In this document: positions 9,633-16,998 of the stretch, one piece after another | Numbering within the stretch: the stretch's first letter is position 1 | Layout of the letters: every line of letters starts with the position of its first letter | The notes under the pieces: generated by a model | What the model saw: only the letters and a program-made list of their open reading frames with translations | The model's database searches: none | What the model was told of the DNA's origin: nothing | Source: Parvibaculum sp. | Lineage (GTDB): Bacteria > Pseudomonadota > Alphaproteobacteria > Parvibaculales > Parvibaculaceae | Direction: 5' to 3' | Length of the DNA: 64,000 nucleotides | Assembly: GCA_002694985.1 (NCBI GenBank) | Contig: NZNS01000006.1 | Location: 418,663-482,662, forward strand | Position numbers and translations under genes: made by a program

Positions 9633-9711
9633 TCTCCCTGCTCCTCCCCAAGAGCTGTGATATTGCCATAATAAAGACAAGCGCCGGATACCCAAAGAGA
9701 AATCGGCCCCC

Positions 9712-10011
9712 ATGATGGAGCACATAAAGGCAGAAGCCCCCCCGCGAGAATGGTGTCTCTATATTCTGGAATGTGCCGGGGGGCGGCTCTATACGGGCAT
9801 TACCCTTGATCTTGAAGCACGCTACAAAGCCCATGCGACCGGGAAAGGGGCCCGATTCACGAGAAGTTATCCCCCGGAACGCGTCGTCTTCACACGCCGG
9901 TTTCCGAACAGGTCGGAAGCGCTGAAAGCCGAATATGCGATCAAAAAAATGTCAGCTGCTGCGAAACGCGAAATGATCGACGGTACCGGCCAGGTGGAAA
10001 GAACGGACTGA
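9712..10011 (+). CDS. GIY-YIG nuclease domain protein
   Basis: A 99-aa UvrC/Slx1-type GIY-YIG domain protein. The GIY and YIG elements appear as CLYILECA and YTGITLD, followed by the conserved Arg (DLEARYKAH) and Glu (RSEALKAEYAIKKM). Small proteins of this kind (YhbQ-like) are common and possibly act on branched or damaged DNA. It lies four bases before slyX, so the two are probably cotranscribed. Confidence 0.9.
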   Translation: MMEHIKAEAPPREWCLYILECAGGRLYTGITLDLEARYKAHATGKGARFTRSYPPERVVFTRRFPNRSEALKAEYAIKKMSAAAKREMIDGTGQVERTD

Positions 10012-10015
10012 AGCA

Positions 10016-10237
10016 ATGAGCGAACAGGAAAAACTGAAGCAAAGGATCGACGAGCTTGAAATCCGCGTCGCCCATCAGGACCGGACGATGGAAGAGCTGA
10101 ACGAGATGTTCGCAGCGCAGTGGCACACGATCGACGACATGGCGCGGAAAATTTCCTTTCTGGAAAACCGCTTGCAATCCCTTGAACAGAACGCCGATAC
10201 GCCGCCTTCCGCTGAACCGCCGCCACCTCACTATTGA
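10016..10237 (+). CDS. slyX: SlyX homologue
   Basis: A 73-aa predicted coiled-coil protein. The heptad-like sequence LKQRIDELEIRVAHQDRTMEELNEM and the Pro-rich C-terminus ending PPPHY match SlyX. The family's function is unresolved. It sits between the GIY-YIG gene and a pseudouridine synthase in a compact three-gene operon. Confidence 0.88.
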   Translation: MSEQEKLKQRIDELEIRVAHQDRTMEELNEMFAAQWHTIDDMARKISFLENRLQSLEQNADTPPSAEPPPPHY

Positions 10238-10246
10238 GGGGGATAA

Positions 10247-10921
10247 ATGAGCACGACGGACGCAACGACGCCCTTCCTCTATCGCCCGCCCACTGAGCCT
10301 TGGCTCGTCGTTCTTCATGAGGACGATGAGATACTGGTTCTCGCCAAGCAGAGCGGTTTATTGAGCGTCGCCGGCAAACCGGCGGAACATGCCGACTGTC
10401 TCGAGAGCCGGGCAAAAGCCGAATATCCCCAAGCCCGCATCGTTCACCGCCTGGACCGGGAAACCTCTGGCGTCATCGTCATGGCCATGAATGCAAAATC
10501 GCATCGCCATCTCGGACTGCAATTCGAGAGACGAAAGGTGAGCAAGAGATATATCGCTCGCGTTTGGGGTGAGGTTGCGCAGGATCGCGGTGTGGTGGAT
10601 CTCCCGCTCGCCTGCGATTGGCCAAACAGGCCAAAGCAGATGGTCGACATCGAAGGCGGACGAGCCGCCCTGACGGAGTGGGAAGTGCTGGAACGGGAAC
10701 AGGGGGCGACACGCCTGTCTCTGTCACCCCGCACGGGGCGCTCTCATCAATTGCGTGTTCACATGCTGAGCATTGGACACCCAATTCTCGGAGACAGCTT
10801 CTACGCAACAGGTGCGGCGTTCACTTCCGCCAACCGCCTTCAACTTCACGCAGAAAGCCTCACTCTCCATCACCCCTCCGATGGCAAGCTGACGACTTTC
10901 ACTGCCCCTTGTCCGTTCTAA
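10247..10921 (+). CDS. RluA-family RNA pseudouridine synthase
   Basis: A 224-aa pseudouridine synthase without an S4 domain. The catalytic motif HRLDRETSGVIV supplies the active-site aspartate, and RTGRSHQLRVHM is the C-terminal family motif. The length fits the RluA subgroup that modifies 23S rRNA and/or tRNA; the exact target is not decided by sequence. ATG 10247 follows GGGGGATAA. Confidence 0.9.
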   Translation: MSTTDATTPFLYRPPTEPWLVVLHEDDEILVLAKQSGLLSVAGKPAEHADCLESRAKAEYPQARIVHRLDRETSGVIVMAMNAKSHRHLGLQFERRKVSKRYIARVWGEVAQDRGVVDLPLACDWPNRPKQMVDIEGGRAALTEWEVLEREQGATRLSLSPRTGRSHQLRVHMLSIGHPILGDSFYATGAAFTSANRLQLHAESLTLHHPSDGKLTTFTAPCPF

Positions 10922-11190
10922 CCGGAAACGGTGGTACGGATGGTCACCGACGTTGAACTGCTCGAGCTGGAGCTCGAACTGTAATTCGTGTTGGTGTTCG
11001 TGTTGCTGTTGAAATTCCAGTTCTCGTTGTAGTTCCAGTTCTCGTTGAAGTTGTAGTTCCCCCCATTCGTGCACGCATGGGCGGGGGTCGCTCCGGCCCA
11101 TGCATAAAGCACCGCAGCCGCAGCAAGCATGGCTGTACCGCCAAGCACGAGGCGGCACTGCGCAACGACGTATGTACCGATTTGTTTCAT
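10918..11190 (-). CDS. Secreted Asn/Ser-rich low-complexity protein
   Basis: A 90-aa protein with an N-terminal signal peptide (basic MKQIGTYVVAQCR, then hydrophobic, cleavage near ATPAHA-CTN). The mature part is almost wholly low complexity: repeated N-[FYW]-N-E-N units, then an NTNT run and nine consecutive serines, ending TSVTIRTTVSG. A single cysteine is left after cleavage. It converges with the pseudouridine synthase (4-base overlap). No family is recognised; it could be a surface or amyloid-like protein. The start at 11190 is preferred because upstream codons precede the signal peptide. Confidence 0.55.
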   Translation of the reverse strand: MKQIGTYVVAQCRLVLGGTAMLAAAAVLYAWAGATPAHACTNGGNYNFNENWNYNENWNFNSNTNTNTNYSSSSSSSSSTSVTIRTTVSG

Positions 11191-11228
11191 CTTTCGACCC
11201 GCCTGATCCGTTTTGACCCATGATCGCC

Positions 11229-11247
11229 CTGGCGGACGGTCCGCCAG
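11229..11247. repeat. 9-bp inverted repeat outside the island
   Basis: CTGGCGGAC and GTCCGCCAG are separated by one base, about 75 bp before the left attachment site. There is no T-tract, so it is not an obvious terminator. Confidence 0.5.
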
Positions 11248-11322
11248 AGCTATCGGAAACAGCGGAGCAGGAACCATGCCGGAACGAGCGTCACAAGACT
11301 GGAAGATCGAAGCAGGGGGCCG

Positions 11323-11340
11323 GTGGTAGCGGAGGACGGA
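11323..11340. other. Left attachment-site repeat (att)
   Basis: An exact 18-bp copy of the tRNA-Met 3' end (minus-strand CCA, discriminator and T-arm side of the acceptor). It marks the left island border. Confidence 0.85.
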
Positions 11341-11409
11341 ACCGCTACGGTACATCGAATTTCACATTTCCCCTCAACACCTTAGTCAAATCAAAGGGTT
11401 ACCGCGCCT

Positions 11410-11438
11410 CGACTGGTACATTCCACTGGTACATTCGA
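11410..11438 (+). promoter_or_regulatory. Tandem candidate recombinase arm-type sites
   Basis: CGACTGGTACATTC (11410-11423) and CACTGGTACATTCGA (11424-11438) are two abutting copies of one motif. They lie between the left att repeat and the integrase start. A third copy, CGACTGGTACATTCG, lies at 32748-32762, about 60 bp inside the right att. This placement is what arm-type integrase or excisionase sites would show. Confidence 0.5.
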
Positions 11439-11446
11439 GGTCTGAA

Positions 11447-13249
11447 TTGCTCCTCAGAACCAACATCTTCCGCCGCGGTGGAATTTTTTATCACCGCCAA
11501 GTCGTACCGCAGGATCTGCGCGGTATGATGAATCGTCGGGAGCTCAAGCTCTCTCTGCGTACGAGTTGCCCCGACACGGCAAGGCGTCTTGGCGCGGAAG
11601 TGCAACTAAGAGCTGAACAGCTCTTCCTTTACCTCCGTAGGACGCCCTCCTTGTTTCCCGAGCAAATCCAGACCGCTATCCGCACGTTCTATCATCTGGA
11701 GCTTGAAGCTGATCTCCACGAGCGACAGCTTCCCCATCCCAAGTCGCACGATGACAGCGACGCTGATTGGGATGCACTCAATGCACTTGAAAATGAGACA
11801 GTCGATGCGCTACGCAGACGAAACTTCGTCGAGGCGCGGCATTACATTGAGCACTCCATCCTAGCCTCACTCGAAGAATCTGAGCCGACTGCACCTGGAC
11901 ATGGAGTGCTTTGCCACAGCACCCTGCGAGCGGTTCTGGAGGTTCTCAGACGTATGAAAGAGCGGGAAATAGGCAATTGGGCAGGTGAGCCCACAGACCC
12001 GCTTCTCCGTACACCTTCAATCCCCACCAACAACACCCACGTGCCTACCGCGCCGATGACCATCGAAGCTTCGCCACCTGCGGAGGTGACCATGGAAGAG
12101 TTGATTGACGCCTATATGGCCGAACGTCTCAAGGTCGACGGTGGCGGTACGAGCGAAAGCTCCCGAGCTAAATATGAGAATGATATCCGCGCATCACTCG
12201 ACTGGTTCGGAGAGTATTTCAACGGCTTCAAGGCACCCAAGGCTTACAAGAAGTCCGAATTCGTGGACTACAAGAACGCTCTTTTGACAGTCCCAACAAA
12301 CTTCCGAAAAATCTTCCCTGGTGCGTCAATTCTGACAGCGATCGAGCGAAACAAGACTGCCGAGAAGCCAACACTCTCAACAAAAACCATCAACAAGAAG
12401 CTCATTCACCTGAAAAGCTTCTTCGAATGGCTGCACCGCAATGACCACATCGCAGAGAACCCAGCCAAAGCCGTGAAACTTTACGAGTCCAAACGGTCGT
12501 CCTATCGCAGCAAACGGCACCCGTTTACCACCAGTGACCTGGCCGCCATATTCAACGCGAAGCAGTTCAACGAGCCGTGGGCGACTCAGTCACGCAAAGC
12601 GGCTGTGACCAGCAAGGTAGCGCACACCTTCTGGCTGCCGCTGCTGGCGCTCTATACCGGCGCTCGCGCGGGAGAAATCGCTCAGCTCCATTGTGCTGAC
12701 ATCATTGAAAAGGATGGTGTCCAGCTCATTTACATCACTGAGAAGCTCAACGGCAAAACAGCCGGCACCGATTGCGGCAAGTCACTCAAAAACGCAGACT
12801 CAGAAAGATACATTCCCGTCCATCCGGAGCTTCTTGCGCTCGGCTTCATTCAGTTTGTCGATAGAATGAAGGCCAGCAAGTCCACGAGACTATTTCCCGC
12901 CTGCGCACGCGGCGCCGACGGTCAATTCTCCCCCTATTCCAAGTCCTTTACGCACTTCCTCCGTAAACTGGGGGTGAAGGAGAACAAGTCAAAGACGTTC
13001 CACTCTTTCCGGCACAGCTTCGAAGATGCAATGCGCGAAGCTGGACTCGCCGAGGCAGTGGCATGTCGCCTCACCGGCAGGACCGACCGACACTCATCCG
13101 CGGGATACGGCGTGGGACACTCGCCGAAGCGGCTCTACGAAGAGATTTCGAAGATCAGGTACGATGGCCTCGACCTGTCTCACCTTCATGGTCCAAAGAA
13201 AACTTGCTCTTCGCAGCGAGAGTACAGCGTTCAATTTGCTGCGGCTTAG
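11447..13249 (+). CDS. int: Site-specific tyrosine recombinase (island integrase)
   Basis: A 600-aa phage-type integrase. The N-terminus (FRRGGIFYHRQVVPQDLR) resembles the DUF6538 start of large alphaproteobacterial integrases. A SAM-like core-binding domain spans about residues 215-345 and the catalytic domain about 360-590. Active-site residues visible are R407 (TGARAGEIAQL), H519-x-x-R522 (HSFRH) and nucleophile Y564 (SPKRLYEEI). The start is the TTG at 11447, the first in-frame start and the one that begins the conserved domain. It probably cuts in the tRNA-Met att site. Confidence 0.9.
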   Translation: MLLRTNIFRRGGIFYHRQVVPQDLRGMMNRRELKLSLRTSCPDTARRLGAEVQLRAEQLFLYLRRTPSLFPEQIQTAIRTFYHLELEADLHERQLPHPKSHDDSDADWDALNALENETVDALRRRNFVEARHYIEHSILASLEESEPTAPGHGVLCHSTLRAVLEVLRRMKEREIGNWAGEPTDPLLRTPSIPTNNTHVPTAPMTIEASPPAEVTMEELIDAYMAERLKVDGGGTSESSRAKYENDIRASLDWFGEYFNGFKAPKAYKKSEFVDYKNALLTVPTNFRKIFPGASILTAIERNKTAEKPTLSTKTINKKLIHLKSFFEWLHRNDHIAENPAKAVKLYESKRSSYRSKRHPFTTSDLAAIFNAKQFNEPWATQSRKAAVTSKVAHTFWLPLLALYTGARAGEIAQLHCADIIEKDGVQLIYITEKLNGKTAGTDCGKSLKNADSERYIPVHPELLALGFIQFVDRMKASKSTRLFPACARGADGQFSPYSKSFTHFLRKLGVKENKSKTFHSFRHSFEDAMREAGLAEAVACRLTGRTDRHSSAGYGVGHSPKRLYEEISKIRYDGLDLSHLHGPKKTCSSQREYSVQFAAA

Positions 13250-13487
13250 TCAGAAGCATCGACCTGCAACGCAGTATCAATCGTTCTTTGGAAATCATTC
13301 TTCTCAGAAGAAAAATCATGATCGAAAAAGCCACGAGAATTCTCATATCCAGATTTATGAAGTATATTTCGATGAAACTTATGATGAATACTATAATTAG
13401 CTAATCAAATAATTAGCATCAACTTGATTTCGCTGGCATTCATCTGCGAGAGGTGGTAGAATTCATCTAATCAGCGAAGGAGAGACA

Positions 13488-13676
13488 ATGAAGGACCTGA
13501 ACTTCAAGGTGGATGAAGACTTCTACTATCGATACAAGTACGCGGCACTGGACAGGCGCATGTCGCTGATCGACCTGATGCGCGCGAGCTTTGAGGCGTA
13601 TCTTGCAAAAACGGCAGAGGCCGGCCGGCCGGAGGAAAACCGCCCCGCTGACAAAAAGAAGCGGAAAAAGCACTAG
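13488..13676 (+). CDS. Small ribbon-helix-helix-like protein
   Basis: A 62-aa protein with a strong Shine-Dalgarno (GAAGGAGAGA). The first 38 residues (MKDLNFKVDEDFYYRYKYAA...MSLIDLMRASFEAYL) fit a beta-strand followed by two helices as in RHH/MetJ-Arc repressors; the C-terminus is very basic (KKKRKKH). Its stop codon abuts the next start (TAGATG), so it is coupled to the HUH gene. A regulator or copy-control role for that gene is inferred. Upstream, 13378-13420 is AT-rich with the direct repeat ATAATTAGC twice. Confidence 0.55.
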   Translation: MKDLNFKVDEDFYYRYKYAALDRRMSLIDLMRASFEAYLAKTAEAGRPEENRPADKKKRKKH

Positions 13677-14168
13677 ATGCGGGTGAAGGTTGGCGAGGCC
13701 GAGCGGCGAAGCATGGCTGGATGGCTGGAGACTCGCGGCTTCACTCATTTTGTCACGTTGGCATTCAACCCCAACAAACTCGGCATGGTCGGCACGGGGC
13801 ATACCCTTCTACTCGGAGGCAGCCAGAGAGCAGTTCGGCGCCTCCAGGAATGGGACGCACGCGTAAACCGGCGTGCTTTGGGGCGACGCTGGTCAAAAAA
13901 GGTTGATGAGCGCATGCGTGCCGCAGCATTTCTGGAACACCCCAGGACAAACACTCATTGGCATCTCCTCGCTCTACCGCCTGTCGTGCCAGAACCGAGC
14001 GGCTTCGTGCACTTCATGGAAGCAGAATGGAGAAAGCTGGAACCCAACGGCACGGTGCAGATCGAGCCGATATACGATTCCAAACAGCTTTCTAGATATG
14101 TCACCAAGGAACTGGGTGACCCCGAGTGCTGGGAACACTTCGAGCTTCTCGGTCCCAGGATCTCTTAA
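13677..14168 (+). CDS. HUH-endonuclease / Rep-like protein
   Basis: A 163-aa protein with the three ordered motifs of replication initiators and relaxases of the HUH superfamily: a hydrophobic strand THFVTLAFNP (residues 23-32), the metal-binding HUH motif HWH (H94, H96, in THWHLLALPP), and a candidate catalytic tyrosine motif SRYVTKEL (Y141, K144). Such proteins nick DNA for rolling-circle replication or transposition. The assignment is from motif spacing only. It is coupled to the upstream RHH-like gene and may be the island's replication initiator or a remnant of one. Confidence 0.6.
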   Translation: MRVKVGEAERRSMAGWLETRGFTHFVTLAFNPNKLGMVGTGHTLLLGGSQRAVRRLQEWDARVNRRALGRRWSKKVDERMRAAAFLEHPRTNTHWHLLALPPVVPEPSGFVHFMEAEWRKLEPNGTVQIEPIYDSKQLSRYVTKELGDPECWEHFELLGPRIS

Positions 14169-14550
14169 TTACGCATCGTACCTCTGCTGCCGAGCGCTAC
14201 GCGCCAGCAGGATGTTTTTGCTGACATCGCCGACCACGGGAGTGTGAAAACACCCCAATGGCGAAGCTATGCCTGAAGAGACAAGGAGCAGCGCTTCTCA
14301 CTGTGGTAGGTGCAGCGCGAGGAACGGAACGTTCCGAGAGTGGCGCCCCTGGTTATCGAGAGGAACACTCCTTCGGACGCAGTTTCAAGCTCTCCTAAAG
14401 ACGAAGGACGAAGGACGAAGTCCTAGAAAAAACGCCTCCTCTTTGATCCGGGTGGCTTCAAACTTCGACTGAATCGGTCTTATCCTTATAGCAGCCTCAA
14501 AATCGATTGTAGATTTCCCAATTCATTGAACAGCGGACAAAGATATCCCC
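14169..14550. other. Non-coding stretch with short tandem repeats
   Basis: No credible gene is seen. It contains a 7-bp tandem repeat (GACGAAG-like, three units, about 14399-14420) and the 12-mer GAAGTCCTAGAA at 14417-14428, which recurs at 26499-26510. Confidence 0.5.
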
Positions 14551-15098
14551 ATGAGATTAGCAGAGCTCGAATGTCCCCGCTGCTATATGATCGCCCAGAT
14601 TAATGAGCACAATCGGGTGTGTGCTTGTGGCCACGAATTTCAAATCGAAGATCCGGCTTTCTTTCGTACTACCGCCGATCGTGTAGAAGAAGAGCTTGCC
14701 AAATACCGTGAAGCGCCTCGCGAAGCGCACTTGTCGGAAGCAACACTAACGTTGATAGTGTCGTCGTCACGACAGAACAGCATCTACCCGATCTTCATGT
14801 AACGAGCCGGATTGGGGTTATCACTTCGGAGTACGTAGGCGGCATAAATATCTTCCGAGATGTGTTGACCGGCCTAACAGACACCTTCGGCGGGAGAAGT
14901 CAGACACTGGAGAACGAGCTCAAGAAGATGCGCCAAGTATGCCTTGAGGATCTAAAGAGAGAAGCAGTTCGGGTTGGCGCAAACGGAATCGTGGCTACAC
15001 AATTCCACTACCAACAGATATCAGGGAAGGGCACATCAATGTTGATGCTCGTCCTCAGCGGCACTGCCGTGGCTTTAGAGAAAGAACCCGCGCAATAA
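14551..15098 (+). pseudogene. Zinc ribbon + YbjQ-domain gene split by a frameshift
   Basis: The first open part (14551-14802) encodes a zinc ribbon, with CPRC at residues 8-11 and CACG near 29-32. The second frame, open from 14712 to 15098, reads RIGVITSEYVGGINIFRDVL followed by GGRSQTLENELKKM and a C-terminal MLMLVLSGTAVAL, a complete YbjQ (PF01906-like) domain. No ATG, GTG or TTG opens that frame before 14862, in the middle of the domain. The parts would join by a net one-base loss between 14712 and 14802. I read it as one approximately 180-aa gene broken by a frameshift; programmed shifting or a sequence error are alternatives. Confidence 0.65.
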
Positions 15099-15160
15099 AG
15101 CGGCCAACTAATGAACATTCCAGCTTCACAGACAGCCGAGATCGGAACGATCCTCACTCA

Positions 15161-15190
15161 AAGTTCGAGTAAGTTCGAATAAGTTCAGTC
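15161..15190. repeat. Iteron cluster A, 10-bp phased
   Basis: Three direct copies in exact 10-bp register: AAGTTCGAGT, AAGTTCGAAT and AAGTTCAGTC at 15161, 15171 and 15181. Confidence 0.75.
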
Positions 15191-15407
15191 AAAAGAGTGT
15201 TTTCGCTTCGAACTTGGAGCTACGTCGAAACCAAAACGGCAGAAAACCTGAGATAGTCAAAAGTGTAAGACCGCAAAGAGACACTCTCAGAAGGCCAAAA
15301 TCCGCTTCATCACACCAGATCTTGAAATTCGCACTTACAGTTGTGGTCGAAATTCCCCGAAACGCCGGGATAAATCCGTCCGCAGGGTAAGGACGCGAGC
15401 CGCAAAA

Positions 15408-15457
15408 AAGTTCATTTATGTTCGAATAAGTTCGAGCGAGCTCAGAATAAGTTCGAA
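15408..15457. repeat. Iteron cluster B, 10-bp phased
   Basis: AAGTTCATTT (15408), ATGTTCGAAT (15418), AAGTTCGAGC (15428), a degenerate GAGCTCAGAA (15438) and AAGTTCGAAG (15449, one base out of phase). Same unit and orientation as cluster A. Confidence 0.7.
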
Positions 15458-15562
15458 GGTCTTCCCACACAGTAATTGAACACTTTGAGCGGCTTTATTG
15501 GCCGCCACAAACTTCCGGTTCAGAAGCGGTACAGATGGCGTCTGTTCAGTAGGTTGCTATCA

Positions 15563-15739
15563 CTACTTCCGAGGCAATTTCCCCTCGACCGGAAAAGGTA
15601 TCCCCTTCGCCTCGTTGAGCCTCTGGAGAGCCAGGCGGCCAAACTCTGACATTGTCAGACCATGCTCGGAGAGAATACGCATCGCCTCTGCTTTGACTTC
15701 CGGATCGACCCGGACGCGTATCTTCGCATCATAAGCCAT
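15563..15739 (-). CDS. RelB/DinJ-type antitoxin-like protein
   Basis: A 58-aa protein, MAYDAKIRVRVDPEVKAEAM at the start and MSEFGRLALQRL in the middle, matching the ribbon-helix-helix plus linker of RelB/DinJ antitoxins, and ending with the toxin-binding-like GIPFPVEGKLPRK. ATG 15739 is used; a longer frame to 15826 lacks similarity. No RelE/YafQ toxin gene is adjacent on either side, so it appears to be an orphan. Confidence 0.65.
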   Translation of the reverse strand: MAYDAKIRVRVDPEVKAEAMRILSEHGLTMSEFGRLALQRLNEAKGIPFPVEGKLPRK

Positions 15740-16514
15740 AAAAAAACCCTCTCGGCCGGTGAAGGAACGTTCCAAGTTCAATACTAGAGCAAATTCCGGA
15801 AACAGAACACTGTTCAACCTCAGCACTTGGAACTAGAAAATTGATTGAAAATCAACTTGCCAGTCCAAATGAGGCATCTTGAAAGCTACCGTTCCGTGAA
15901 CTCTTAAACGACCAAGTTTTTCAACCGGTCACCGAAACACTCAAACCGGGAGAATTTTTCAGTAAGACATAACTCTTATAAATTCAGAGATTGGAATTTA
16001 AGTTGATCGTTCTAATCTCGCTGCGTTCCACTACGCTCAATTATAACGAGGAGAAGCTCCTCTCTTCATTTGGATTTCAAAAAAAATGCAAAAAATAGGT
16101 ATGGCTTCTAATCTGGTCAAAACATGAGAAGCCAGAGCTGTTCATACCGCGGATTATCTTGTCGTGATCCAGTCAATTCCGCGGTGCAAAAGGCATCGGA
16201 GCAGAAACAGCTACCTTTGTGGTTTACTTCGAGGCGTCGCGGAAGGTGACGAAGTCCCCGGAGGAGCAGATATGTTGGGACACAGATGGATGTCCGGCAG
16301 CGGTTCGACGAAACACCGGTTCACACGCAAGAGCGGATCAGACAAAAAAGGCGCCCAGTTTCAGGGTCCTTCGAGAGTCTTTGTCTCTAGACTGACTACG
16401 CTTGCCTCGCCTCCCACCTCAACGCCCCGACCACGGTGGTTTAGCGTGGACGCGACACTGCACTAGGCTGTGCGACGTGATATTCCACGCGCCAACACGA
16501 TCTGGTCACAGCGT
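15740..16514. other. AT-richer stretch without a recognised gene
   Basis: I find no credible gene in about 775 bases. It holds a short inverted repeat TTGATT/AATCAA near 15840 and the hairpin GAGGAG-AAG-CTCCTC at 16048-16062. A 100-codon open frame at 16164-16466 is rich in Arg, Ser and Thr and lacks a ribosome-binding site. Confidence 0.4.
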
Positions 16515-16868
16515 TCAACGGCTCGCAAACAGAAGCCAAGCAATTGCTAGGTCCCCGATCGGCTGGTTGTCGCCAATTCCGGTGAGGCTTTGCCGAGCCG
16601 ATTGCCGGTCGCCAAGCGCAAGGAAGGACAGCGCGAGATGGAGACGCACCATATCCCGGTCGTTTTCTTCAACACCAGCGAGAGCGTTCCGGTAGAGGGA
16701 GACCGCTTTCGCGTAGTCGCCATAGGACGCCCAGGCTTCGCCGAGGACGGCAGCTTCGGCGGGGGAAGCGCGGCGGAGGAAAGCGTGCTCCTGTCCTCAT
16801 CTGCCTGAGCGCGGGCGGCAACGAGCAGGCGCTGCTCGCGGCTGTCACCGGCCTTACCGAGGACGCCC
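16515..16868 (-). pseudogene. C-terminal remnant of a TPR protein
   Basis: Reading leftward, one frame gives SPAEAAVLGEAWASYGDYAK, then VRLHLALSFLALGDRQSARQ and a natural stop at 16515-16517; these are helical tetratricopeptide-like units. Further upstream the similarity continues in another frame (SREQRLLVAARAQAD near 16810-16850), after an in-frame TGA near 16797. No start codon is evident. It is a frameshifted, N-truncated relic, probably left from an earlier insertion event. Confidence 0.55.
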
Positions 16869-16923
16869 AGTGCAGCCCCCCGATCCAGGGGTAAAAGCCG
16901 TTGCGGCGATGACGCGGCTTATT

Positions 16924-16998
16924 TACCGCAAAAAATGCGGTGATCTTGCCTTTGCGGTGAATAAGGCTATATTCACCGCAAATAGAGCGGTGAATATG
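16924..16998. promoter_or_regulatory. Nested palindromic operator upstream of fic
   Basis: Four copies of ACCGC/GCGGT-type half-sites form overlapping inverted repeats: ACCGCA/TGCGGT (16925-16941), TTTGCGGTGAATA/TATTCACCGCAAA (16951-16963 with 16970-16982, a perfect 13-bp arm) and ATATTCACCGC/GCGGTGAATAT, which shares the middle arm and runs into the fic start codon. The position over the start and the shared arms suggest autoregulation, plausibly by the Fic protein's C-terminal winged helix. Confidence 0.7.

Larger units (their letters stand above)
15099..15562. other. Iteron-flanked intergenic region
   Basis: This 464-bp stretch has no convincing gene; a 93-codon minus-strand frame reads like non-coding sequence. 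It is bracketed by two clusters of 10-bp repeats (15161-15190 and 15408-15457). The centre (about 15190-15400) is moderately AT-rich. The layout could be an origin or a repressor-binding region. Confidence 0.5.

Noticed and set aside
15189..15470. 93-codon minus-strand frame between the iteron clusters
   Set aside because: It is Phe/Ser/Leu-rich with no start signal and runs through both repeat clusters; better read as non-coding.
16164..16466. 100-codon frame in the AT-richer part of the island
   Set aside because: No start signal and a composition typical of non-coding sequence.
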